A stretch of DNA of 64,000 bases, from NCBI GenBank assembly GCA_050012175.1, contig JBEKHR010000016.1, positions 1 to 64,000 on the forward strand, read 5' to 3'. The DNA is from CAVROP01 sp050012175 (GTDB lineage: Bacteria > Acidobacteriota > Terriglobia > UBA7540). Both the position numbers and the translations under genes were made by a program. Of this stretch, positions 17,839 through 25,297 are shown one piece after another; the first letter of the stretch is position 1, and the number at the start of each line of letters is the position of its first letter. The notes below the pieces were generated by a model. It had not been told where the DNA came from. It did no database searches and was given only the letters and a program-made list of their open reading frames with translations.

Positions 17839-18045
17839 CTACACTCCGGTTTCCGCGAGGCCCCAGAAGCCCGGGTAGGTCATGGTTTCCATGAAGTCAC
17901 CCAGGTTGAAGGTGGTGGGATGATATCCTTCCCGCATGAAGCTGAGCACGGCATTGGGCCCGGCATGGACTTCACCGTTGAACATGCGGTTGAAATGGAC
18001 GTCAGCAACGGGAACCGGGGAGCGGATACCGGGGAGATGGATTAC
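17839..18045 (-). pseudogene. L-2-hydroxyglutarate oxidase (LhgO-like) internal remnant
   Basis: The minus strand carries ISPVSAPRFPLL in one frame. After a frameshift it reads DVHFNRMFNGEVHAGPNAVL, then SFMREGYHP, FNLGDFMETMTYPGFWGLAE and a TAG at 17839. This matches the conserved middle of LhgO-type FAD oxidases (GVHFTRM..EAGPNAVLAF.REGY..TLTYPGFW). The FAD-binding start and the C-terminus are missing. Why a metabolic oxidase fragment lies here is not explained by the glycan pathway; it implies past insertion and loss. Confidence 0.7.
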
Positions 18046-18175
18046 CGATCAAAGTAGAGAAACCTAGAATTTTCCGGCAAAGCGCTCTTACAACAATTTG
18101 GTGTCCGGCCTGGCGCCAATGGCTCCTGTCGCGGGCAGAAACCACTGTGGATTCTTATCGACCCACGAACCCGAC

Positions 18176-19324
18176 TTAGCCGGCAGTCGCCTCTTCGGGC
18201 TTTACGGCGGCGCAGGCTTTCAATCGTTCGCAGAACAATGCAACCGGATCCTTCGGTATCTGGTTTTCAACCCGAGTTCGAGCTGCCTGGCCCAGGTGCA
18301 GCCATTCCTTGCGCCGCTCCCAAGCCCGCTGCAGGGTGTCGGTGAAGGACAATAGGGTCGCCGCTGGCGCGACAAACCCTGTTTCATTATCCACGCATAG
18401 CTCCGCGTTGCCTCCCACATCCGTCACGACCGCCGGCCGCCCGCACCACATTGACTCGACCAGGGCGAGAGGCAAACCCTCGTAGCGCGAGGGGAGAACC
18501 AGTAGATGATTCTGGGCCCAAATCCCCCGGACGTCCTTCGCGTAGCCGCGAAAGTGGACATTGCTCAGGCGGAGCATCGCGCATAAGCGGCGCAACACCA
18601 ATTCATCAGGGCCCACCCCATATAAATTCACCTCCAGCGAACGGTCGCGCCATTCCGGACGAGCTAGCGTTTGAAGCAACAAATCCTGCCCTTTGGCTGC
18701 CAATTCGATTCGGGAAACGCACGCCAGTCGCAAACTCCCCTGTTCATCCGGCCAAGCTGGAGGAGGTGCTGTCGAGACGTTGTAGGGGCTCCATACCAGC
18801 TCGCCGTTCAGCAACGGTTCGCCCAACTGCAAGCCGAGTAGTTCAAGATTGTGGCGAGACACGCAGAACACTTTACGCGCGCCCGTGTAACTTGCCACGG
18901 CTTCCTCGAATTGCTCTTTGAACCACCATTGTTCGCTATTGCAATGGACAATCATCACATAGGGAATCGCTGCCGCCCGGCAGATCTTCGCCCATCCAAA
19001 GCCGCCCGAATTGCCTCCCTGGGAAATGACGACCAGGTCCGGATGGAATCTTTTCAAACGGGCATAGCTCCTGCGCGTGCCCAGAGAGAGCCGGTTCCAG
19101 AGGTGGCGGGCGCGCCCCGCGATGTTGCCTAGGGAAGGGTAGGTTTCGACCCTGATCCCGTGATGCGCCAGCGCTGTCAGCGTATCCGGCCGTTTGGGCC
19201 AGTACATCGTCAAAGCCTGAACGTCGTGCCCGTTTCCCTTGAGCTGAGCCGCGGCCTGGCTCCAAAGCTCCTCGCTTCCACCCCATGGCGAGGTCCACAT
19301 CGTGCTGACGAAGGCGAATCTCAT
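18176..19324 (-). CDS. Family 4 glycosyltransferase (array copy 1)
   Basis: A GT-B fold retaining transferase. The N-terminal domain opens with MRFAFVSTMWTSPWGGSEEL, including the glycine-rich acceptor loop. The C-terminal donor domain has LACVSRIELAAKGQDLLL, then LPSRYEGLPLALVESMWCG (the E-x7-E motif), and VVTDVGGNAEL. It is 382 residues and homologous throughout to the next two upstream GT4 genes. Its ATG overlaps by four bases the stop of the upstream membrane-protein remnant, a leftover of ancestral translational coupling. Donor sugar unknown. Confidence 0.9.
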   Translation of the reverse strand: MRFAFVSTMWTSPWGGSEELWSQAAAQLKGNGHDVQALTMYWPKRPDTLTALAHHGIRVETYPSLGNIAGRARHLWNRLSLGTRRSYARLKRFHPDLVVISQGGNSGGFGWAKICRAAAIPYVMIVHCNSEQWWFKEQFEEAVASYTGARKVFCVSRHNLELLGLQLGEPLLNGELVWSPYNVSTAPPPAWPDEQGSLRLACVSRIELAAKGQDLLLQTLARPEWRDRSLEVNLYGVGPDELVLRRLCAMLRLSNVHFRGYAKDVRGIWAQNHLLVLPSRYEGLPLALVESMWCGRPAVVTDVGGNAELCVDNETGFVAPAATLLSFTDTLQRAWERRKEWLHLGQAARTRVENQIPKDPVALFCERLKACAAVKPEEATAG

Positions 19325-19534
19325 AGGCCCGTATTCTGTGCTTGGCGGGGTCGGGAGTTACAGCGCAGCGAGTAAACTGTCACATCCTCCCAGACTCGAG
19401 TAGCTGCATATCCATCCTGCCGGATATAATGGTCGTATTCCGAGACGCGCTGATTTGTGTATTGCGGACCATCTGTGTAAGCGTCGAGCAGGGTACATGG
19501 TGCTCTTCCTTTTAACCAACCCTTAGTCGGCTGC
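19321..19534 (-). pseudogene. 3' remnant of a membrane-protein gene
   Basis: An open frame without a start reads GWLKGRAPCTLLDAYTDGPQ, then YTNQRVSEYDHYIRQDGYAA and TRVWEDVTVYSLR, ending PRQAQNTGL. The stop overlaps the next GT4 start by four bases. The same nine C-terminal residues end the chimeric ORF at 21074-21385. I infer this is the tail of the gene whose N-terminus is at 19775-19948, with the middle lost and an HTH ORF now between them. Confidence 0.6.
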
Positions 19535-19774
19535 TTAGATCAAGTCGGGTAGTTCCTCAGCGGGGATCAGCAAACGGATGGAGCGTGCCTGTCCGGGTAT
19601 TCGCTCGATGAACCCGCGTGCTTCGAGGGTCAGGATCATCTGGTGCACGGCAGGCGGAGAGACTCGAAAGTATTGTTGCATCTCAGCCTCGGCAGGCGCA
19701 CGTCCGTGGATTCGGGCGTAGTAATAAATGAAGGCCAAGTACTGGCCCTGTTTTGGGGTATACGCTGCATCCAT
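19535..19774 (-). CDS. Small LexA-like winged-helix protein
   Basis: 79 residues beginning MDAAYTPKQGQYLAFIYYYA, with a winged helix-turn-helix resembling the LexA DNA-binding domain (AEMQQYFRVSPPAVHQMILT followed by RGFIERIPGQARSIR). There is no autoprotease domain. ORFs of this type are often seen near mobile or repeated DNA. It sits inside the remnants of a membrane-protein gene between two GT4 genes, and a truncated copy ending at QQYF occurs at 21074-21385. It may be an unrelated inserted gene or a hitchhiker. Whether it is expressed is unclear; it is also open to the membrane-protein frame upstream. Confidence 0.6.
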   Translation of the reverse strand: MDAAYTPKQGQYLAFIYYYARIHGRAPAEAEMQQYFRVSPPAVHQMILTLEARGFIERIPGQARSIRLLIPAEELPDLI

Positions 19775-20096
19775 TCCGTGCACATCTAAGGACCAAAAGG
19801 CCCGGCTCAAAGCGATGGAACGCTGCAAATATCCAGAATCATCCCATCTGAACACATAGGGTCGATAGCTGATAAAAGTGGGAGCGACGCAGACAGCGAA
19901 AATTGCAGCAAGTGGCAACCACTTCCTTTGATTTGAAATGCTGCGCACTTCTCCATCTCCTTCAAGCAAGGCAGTTTTTGAGCCGTTCGCAGAATTGCCC
20001 AATCGGATCTTTGGGTACCTGACGTTCGACTCGCACCCGCGCAGCCTGTCCCATTTGCGCCCATTCCTTGCGCCGCTCCCAAGCCCGCTGAAGGGC
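19668..20096. repeat. Direct repeat copy A (about 429 bp)
   Basis: This stretch and 21105-21533 align without gaps at a constant offset of 1437 bases. By eye I count about nine mismatches, or about 98% identity. It covers the start of the LexA-like ORF, the membrane-protein 5' remnant and the last 40 or so codons of the GT4 gene. The flanking GT4 bodies are much less alike, so the repeat reflects recent duplication or gene conversion. Confidence 0.9.
19775..19948 (-). pseudogene. 5' remnant of a membrane-protein gene
   Basis: From a GTG at 19948, preceded by GGAG and 14 bases after the upstream GT4 stop, the frame gives a basic start, one hydrophobic segment (WLPLAAIFAVCVAPTFI) and SYRPYVFRWDDSGYLQRSIA. 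The periplasmic-looking WDDSGYL after the first membrane span recalls polytopic GT-C type glycosyltransferases. The frame then runs straight into the LexA-like ORF. The body of the protein is missing. Confidence 0.6.
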
Positions 20097-21077
20097 ATGG
20101 TTGAAGGACGATACGGTGGCCGCCGGCGCGACAAACCCTGTTTCACCATCAATGCATAACTCCGCGTTGCCTCCGACATCCGTCACGACCGCCGGCCGCC
20201 CGCACCACATCGCCTCGACCAAGGCGAGAGGCAGACCTTCGTAACGTGAAGGGAGGACCAGTAGATGGTTTTGCTCCCAGACGGCCCTGATATCGTTCAC
20301 GTGACCGCGAAAGTACACGTTATTCAACTGGAGTTTCCCGCAAAGGCGGCGCAACACCAGTTCACCGGGGCCTGCTCCAAACAAATTCAGTTCAATGGGA
20401 CGGTCGCGCCATTCCCAGCGTGCAAGGGTCTGGAGCAATAAATCCTGCCCTTTGGCCGCCAGATCCATTCGGGCTACGCACGCCAACCGCCACCCTCCAC
20501 TTTCATCCGGCCAGACCGGAGCGCGTTCGGCGGAAACGTTGTAGGGATTGTACACGACTTCCCCGTTTAGCAGCGGTTCGCCCACTTGCAGGCGGAGCAG
20601 ATCGAGATTGCGGCGAGAGACGCAGAAAATCCTGCGGGCGGCGGTGTAACTCGCCACGGCTTCAGCGAACTCTTTCCGGAACCACAAAAGCTCGCTGTTG
20701 CACTGCACGACCATCACGTAAGCTATCGATGCTTGCCGGCAGATTCTGGCCCAATCAAATCCGCCTGAATTGTCTCCTTGGGAAATGACGACCAGGTCGG
20801 GATTGAATCGCTTCAAACGGCGATAGCTTCTCCGGTACCTGAGCGTGAACTGGTCCCAAAGGTGCCGGGCCCGCCCGGCATGATATGAAGGGAAGGTCCC
20901 GAACCTGATGCCATGCTGCGCCAGAACGGTGACCTTGTCCGACATTCGCGGCCAGTACACCACCGATGCCTGCACATCGTGCCCCGCCCTCTTGAGCTGA
21001 GTCGCGGCCTGGCTCCAAAGCTCCTCGCTTCCGCCCCACGGCCAGCCCTGCATCGTACTGATGAAGGCGAATCTCAT
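19962..21077 (-). CDS. Family 4 glycosyltransferase (array copy 2)
   Basis: A GT-B transferase of 371 residues, homologous end to end with copies 1 and 3: MRFAFISTMQGWPWGGSEEL at the start, RMDLAAKGQDLLLQTLARWE, LPSRYEGLPLALVEAMWCG and VVTDVGGNAELC. Its C-terminal 40 residues are identical to those of copy 3 because they lie inside the 429-bp direct repeat. The start overlaps the stop of the 103-residue chimeric ORF by four bases. It probably adds a related sugar to its sister enzymes. Confidence 0.9.
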   Translation of the reverse strand: MRFAFISTMQGWPWGGSEELWSQAATQLKRAGHDVQASVVYWPRMSDKVTVLAQHGIRFGTFPSYHAGRARHLWDQFTLRYRRSYRRLKRFNPDLVVISQGDNSGGFDWARICRQASIAYVMVVQCNSELLWFRKEFAEAVASYTAARRIFCVSRRNLDLLRLQVGEPLLNGEVVYNPYNVSAERAPVWPDESGGWRLACVARMDLAAKGQDLLLQTLARWEWRDRPIELNLFGAGPGELVLRRLCGKLQLNNVYFRGHVNDIRAVWEQNHLLVLPSRYEGLPLALVEAMWCGRPAVVTDVGGNAELCIDGETGFVAPAATVSSFNHALQRAWERRKEWAQMGQAARVRVERQVPKDPIGQFCERLKNCLA

Positions 21078-21385
21078 AGGCCCGTATTCTGTGCTTGGCG
21101 GGGGAAGTATTGTTGCATCTCAGCCTCGGCAGGCGCACGTCCGTGGATTCGGGCGTAGTAATAAATGAAGGCCAAGTACTGGCCCTGTTTGGGGGTATAC
21201 GCTGCATCCATTCCGTGCACATTTAAGGACCAAAAGGCCCGGCTCAAAGCGATGGAACGCTGCAAATATTCAGAATCATCCCATCTGAACACATAGGGTC
21301 GATAGCTGATAAAAGTGGGAGCGAAGCAGACAGCAAAAATTGCAGCAAGTGTCAACCACTTCCTTTGATTTGAAATGCTGCGCAC
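21074..21385 (-). CDS. 103-residue chimeric ORF (membrane N-terminus plus truncated HTH)
   Basis: From a GTG at 21385, preceded by GGAG, the frame gives the same hydrophobic segment (WLTLAAIFAVCFAPTFI) and FRWDDSEYLQ as the 5' remnant at 19775-19948. It then reads the first half of the LexA-like ORF to QQYF, followed at once by PRQAQNTGL, the C-terminal tail seen at 19321. It is therefore the deleted second copy of the same broken region. It is open and coupled to the next GT4 by a four-base overlap, so it may be translated, but a function is doubtful. Confidence 0.5.
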   Translation of the reverse strand: MRSISNQRKWLTLAAIFAVCFAPTFISYRPYVFRWDDSEYLQRSIALSRAFWSLNVHGMDAAYTPKQGQYLAFIYYYARIHGRAPAEAEMQQYFPRQAQNTGL

Positions 21386-21533
21386 TTCTCCATCTCCTTC
21401 AAGCAAGGCAGTTTTTGAGCCGTTCGCAGAATTGCCCAATGGGATCTTTGGGTACCTGACGTTCGACTCGCACCCGCGCAGCCTGTCCCATTTGCGCCCA
21501 TTCTTTGCGCCGCTCCCACGCCCGCTCCAGGGC
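21105..21533. repeat. Direct repeat copy B (about 429 bp)
   Basis: Partner of 19668-20096, collinear with no gaps. Its lower boundary falls exactly where the HTH reading frame is cut, so the deletion that made the 103-residue ORF ends at the repeat edge. Its upper boundary lies within the 3' part of the GT4 copy 3 gene. Confidence 0.9.
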
Positions 21534-22526
21534 ATGAGCTAAGGCCGACAGGGTGGCGGACGGGGCTACAGACCCTGTCTCGTTATCCGCGCATAGTTCT
21601 GCGTTGCCGCCAACATCCGTCACGACCGCCGGGCGTTCACACCACATCGCTTCGACCAGGGCAAGAGGTAGACCTTCGTAACGCGAGGGGAGGACTAAGA
21701 TATGATTGTGTTCCCAGACGGTTCGGATGTCAGTCACATGACCGCGAAAGTGTACGTTATTCACCCTCAGCATGCGAACCATGCGGCGCAACCCCAGTTC
21801 GTGTGGTCCTGCTCCGTAAAAATTCACTTCAAAGGGACGGCTCCGCCATCTCGGGTGCGCCAGGGTCTGGAGCAATAAATCTTGTCCTTTGGCCGCCAAG
21901 TCCATACGGGCTACACAGGCTAACCGCCACCCCCCACTTTCATCCGGCCACGCGGGAACGTACTTGATCGAGACGTTGTAGGGATTCCATACCACTTCTC
22001 CGTTCCGCAGTTCGTCGCCAACCTGCAGGCGGAGCAGGTCAAGATTGCTCCGCGAAACACAGAAGACCCTCAAAGCACCGGTGTAGCTTTCCACAGCATC
22101 GCCGATATCCTTCTCCTCGAACCAGGATAGTTCGTTGTTACATTGGACGATAATTACGTAGGGTATCGCGGCGTCTCTACAGATCTTTGCCCAGTTGAAT
22201 CCGCCTGCATTATGCCCCTGTGAGATAATCACCAAATCGGGATGGAATCGTTTCAACTTCCGATAAGCCCTCCGATAACTGAGAGAGGCTCTGGTCCAGG
22301 TGTATCGCGCAGTACTGACTAGATAGGTGGGAGAGGGGTAAGTTTCGAGGGCGACGCCATGCTGCACGAGCTGTGTGAGCTTGCCAGACAACTGCGGGCG
22401 GTACATGACAAAAGCTCGCACATCGTGGTTTTCGAATTTGAGCTGACTAGCAGCTTGGCTCCATAGCTCCTCACTCCCACCCCAAGGCAACAACCCTTGC
22501 ATTGTGGTAATGAAGGCAAATCTCAT
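21399..22526 (-). CDS. Family 4 glycosyltransferase (array copy 3)
   Basis: A 375-residue GT-B transferase, first in the array by transcription order. It starts MRFAFITTMQGLLPWGGSEE and has RMDLAAKGQDLLLQTLAH, LPSRYEGLPLALVEAMWCE (E-x7-E) and VVTDVGGNAELC. It is more diverged from copies 1 and 2 outside the last 40 codons. About 200 bases separate it from the sialyltransferase-like gene upstream; I see no gene there. Confidence 0.9.
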   Translation of the reverse strand: MRFAFITTMQGLLPWGGSEELWSQAASQLKFENHDVRAFVMYRPQLSGKLTQLVQHGVALETYPSPTYLVSTARYTWTRASLSYRRAYRKLKRFHPDLVIISQGHNAGGFNWAKICRDAAIPYVIIVQCNNELSWFEEKDIGDAVESYTGALRVFCVSRSNLDLLRLQVGDELRNGEVVWNPYNVSIKYVPAWPDESGGWRLACVARMDLAAKGQDLLLQTLAHPRWRSRPFEVNFYGAGPHELGLRRMVRMLRVNNVHFRGHVTDIRTVWEHNHILVLPSRYEGLPLALVEAMWCERPAVVTDVGGNAELCADNETGSVAPSATLSALAHALERAWERRKEWAQMGQAARVRVERQVPKDPIGQFCERLKNCLA

Positions 22527-22733
22527 TGTGGATAATATGGTGATCGCTTATTCCCGCGCTCAGCAGGAAAAAGCCCTTCAACGGACGCGCCCTCCGTCAA
22601 CTCCCCTCGCTACAGCAGCCAAGTCCAACCAGGTGAGTAAACTTACAACCACACGAGACAGGATAGGCCTTGAGTCAAATTCAACTATTGTAATACAGTA
22701 GTTTCATGCTAAATGCGCTTTGCATTCATTCTC

Positions 22734-23855
22734 TCAACGACAGAGAGGAACGATAGTTATCCTTTCCTGTGCCTTCCTCTTCATATAGTCATAGACCCCA
22801 ACTGCATCCTCCCTCCAGTGAATCCAGTGCTCAGGAGCAACATAAAAGCAGACAATCTCAACATCCGCGTCCATTAGATGTGCCAGCGTGATTAGCGCTG
22901 AACTCGCGAATGCGGCTACAGCCTTCGGTTTGATCCCCTGGACGATTAGATCATACTCAATCACGCTGGAGGAAGGCCATAACTCACATTGTAGGTGTTC
23001 TTTAATTTGAGTAACACGCGAAGCGCTGTCACGGGGGTGCGCCACATAGATGATCTTTTTCTCACCAAAGTATTCCCGGACCCTGGAGAGGAAGTTGAAA
23101 TGAGTGTTCCGCTCAATCCAATCGTCAACGCTGCAATCACCAATAAAGATGACGGTATCAGGCATATAGGTATATTGGGCCGGGGCCAGGCTTCGCAGAT
23201 AGCTATAGTTGTTTCTAATCAGTCGGTCGCTTTTGCGGACATCTAAATCGTAGATCGTAAAGAAAGTGACACATGGTGCCTCCGCGAGATACCAATGGAA
23301 GTACTTTGCACGAAGATGCGTCTCGATTATCTTGCCGGCAGATTTCCAGGAAGCACTTTTTTTGATTGGCGCTTTGAGCTCATTGCTTTCACTCCTAAGT
23401 CTTCTTTCATTGATTTTGATCGTATCAGTTCCGTCATCCAAGAGGCACAGCGTGTTGTGCTTAAGGGTGTTTGCTATGTGCCTCATAAAGGGGGTCCATT
23501 CAGCGGAATAGTGGCCAAGGAATAATTTATCAACATGTTGAAATCTTGCCGCCAATTTGGCAAGTGCGTGCATCCGCCGAAAGCGCAAGTAGCGGCAATA
23601 CCATCGGTTAGCCACTGGATGCAACAGTTTCTGCACCCGATGCCTCGGTTCGATCAACACGGCTAGAAAGCTCACAGTCGCCCAATCGCCCACTTTTATT
23701 AGCGGCATGAATCGCTCTAGAGCACCGTTTTTAGGTCTTATCACAACCAAATGGTTGTTCGTCAGTTGAAACCAATGTACCGCCTCAATTGCATTGAGCA
23801 ACTGATGTGGCGTGTTAACCACGAATACATTTGGCTTTGCTTTGATTCCCTTCAT
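22734..23855 (-). CDS. Sialyltransferase/polysialyltransferase-like glycosyltransferase
   Basis: 373 residues. The opening VFVVNTPHQLLNAIEAVHWF resembles the start of bacterial sialyltransferase and capsular polysialyltransferase families. A CLLDDGTDTIK segment follows near residue 138 (the acidic region typical of these enzymes), then IYVAHPRDSASR with the conserved His-Pro, and VAAFASSALITLAHL in the CMP-binding region. These proteins transfer CMP-activated nonulosonic acids. The same locus carries a CMP-nonulosonate synthetase and a NeuB-like synthase, so a nonulosonate transferase is the best reading. Family placement is by motif only. Confidence 0.65.
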   Translation of the reverse strand: MKGIKAKPNVFVVNTPHQLLNAIEAVHWFQLTNNHLVVIRPKNGALERFMPLIKVGDWATVSFLAVLIEPRHRVQKLLHPVANRWYCRYLRFRRMHALAKLAARFQHVDKLFLGHYSAEWTPFMRHIANTLKHNTLCLLDDGTDTIKINERRLRSESNELKAPIKKSASWKSAGKIIETHLRAKYFHWYLAEAPCVTFFTIYDLDVRKSDRLIRNNYSYLRSLAPAQYTYMPDTVIFIGDCSVDDWIERNTHFNFLSRVREYFGEKKIIYVAHPRDSASRVTQIKEHLQCELWPSSSVIEYDLIVQGIKPKAVAAFASSALITLAHLMDADVEIVCFYVAPEHWIHWREDAVGVYDYMKRKAQERITIVPLCR

Positions 23856-23947
23856 TGTAGCGGTCCGTTACTACAACTCATTAGCTTGGGCTAGATAATA
23901 ATAATCTGTCGAAAATCTCCACGAATTGCAGGCGCGGCAGAAGCTGC

Positions 23948-25297
23948 TCAGATATTTGCATGACCAGCGATCGTTTTCGTGGAGCCTGCTACCAGCTTTT
24001 TGATCTGCTCGTATGACCTTCGGCTTAATTCGATTTGTCTGAGCGCCGCGGCTTGTAACGGCTCGCGCAGTTTATCCGCGTTTTGCCAAGCTCTTTCGAT
24101 AGCGCTGTGAAGTCTTTGAGGCAAGGCCGGCTCGTTTAGGAGGATGGTCTGAAAACCTTCACCGAACTGGTCTTCCAAGCCCAAAAACTTGTTTCTGTAA
24201 TAGGCAGATTTCGCGAGACCGACCACGGGAATCCCTTGTGCGAGCGCGAAAACGGCCGCATGATACGCACCCGTCACGACTAGCCGACAACGTGCCGCCT
24301 GCTTGATCACTTTCAGAGGGGAATCAAGGGTTTTGCCACCGTCAGATTGTTCATCAAGTCCGGCCAGAAGTTGCTTAATGGTCAGGTCATCCCTGGAATA
24401 TTCGTGCATTGCAATGGGAAGGGGGATTAATGAGACACAATGCTGCCGGGCAAAATCTTGCAGGACCGGCCTGATGTTCTCAATATCATCATCATCGGTC
24501 CATGCTGACGTGAGAAAGCGTATGTTGATGCCCAAGCCCCGCCCGGGCTCCTCGGCCCTCGCTTCGTACGCCAGTTCCAGAGCTTCATCTCCCGTGGTCT
24601 GTACTTTCGATTCAGGAACGCCCAGGGACCGGAGGAAAGCAAGTGATCCTCGACCTTCTCTTAAGGTTATGAAATTGACCAGCGGAAGGACCTTTGGGGC
24701 CCGCTTCAGAACTAAGGGGTCACTAATAGGTCCGAAACCTTGACCAAGCATGACGACAGGCACATCTCTTTGAATGGCCGCCTCGAGCAAATCCAAAATA
24801 TCCAGGTTCCACGCTTGGCAACCATCATAAAAGCCACCTGCACCACAAATTAGCAACAGGTCTGCATTCTGCAACGCGCGCGCAAAGGCCGTAACGGCTT
24901 CGGCGTCTGTCGGCCGGTCCCGATGCTTGAGCCTCCAAACCACAATTGCCTTTAGAAGTTTTGGGCATCGCGACCTAATGGTTGTTTTAAACCTCACTAG
25001 CAGATCCACAAACCACCTGGGCGCTAAGTTGGTATATCTTCCGAGCAAAACTCCATTTGCCAACCAAAGCGTCCTCCCGCGATTGTCCAATGGTCTTGCC
25101 GCGGGACAGAATCGGGCCAAGTTTTCGGCTGAATCAGTGAGCACTTCAATGCAAGCTTGTGGAAATAACTTGTACAATCGATCTAAAGCTACTTGCAGCA
25201 TGGAGATATCACCCATATTGCCGTACTCTGAGACGCCTTTCCCTAAGCCTGTCTCTATTAAGATGTTCTCCACTATGATCTGCTCCACTCGTGTCAA
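23948..25297 (-). CDS. Polysaccharide pyruvyl transferase family protein
   Basis: 449 residues. It shows the family's N-terminal GNMGDISMLQVALDRL (nucleotide-binding-like start), LLICGAGGFYD, VMLGQGFGPISDP, FITLREGRGSLAFLRSLGVP, and a C-terminal VVTGAYHAAVFALAQGIPVV with the conserved His. Members move pyruvate from PEP onto a sugar as a ketal. Some WcaK-like members act otherwise. The start overlaps the AAC(3)-DUF4910 stop by four bases. Its first 40 codons are related to the 5' end of the gene at 34698-36803, a sign of recombination between the two places. Confidence 0.85.
   Translation of the reverse strand: MTRVEQIIVENILIETGLGKGVSEYGNMGDISMLQVALDRLYKLFPQACIEVLTDSAENLARFCPAARPLDNRGRTLWLANGVLLGRYTNLAPRWFVDLLVRFKTTIRSRCPKLLKAIVVWRLKHRDRPTDAEAVTAFARALQNADLLLICGAGGFYDGCQAWNLDILDLLEAAIQRDVPVVMLGQGFGPISDPLVLKRAPKVLPLVNFITLREGRGSLAFLRSLGVPESKVQTTGDEALELAYEARAEEPGRGLGINIRFLTSAWTDDDDIENIRPVLQDFARQHCVSLIPLPIAMHEYSRDDLTIKQLLAGLDEQSDGGKTLDSPLKVIKQAARCRLVVTGAYHAAVFALAQGIPVVGLAKSAYYRNKFLGLEDQFGEGFQTILLNEPALPQRLHSAIERAWQNADKLREPLQAAALRQIELSRRSYEQIKKLVAGSTKTIAGHANI

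Noticed and set aside
19535..20179. A single 214-residue gene
   Set aside because: Its first 70 residues are a shadow of the GT4 C-terminus, and the rest is a membrane-protein remnant read through into a separate LexA-like ORF.
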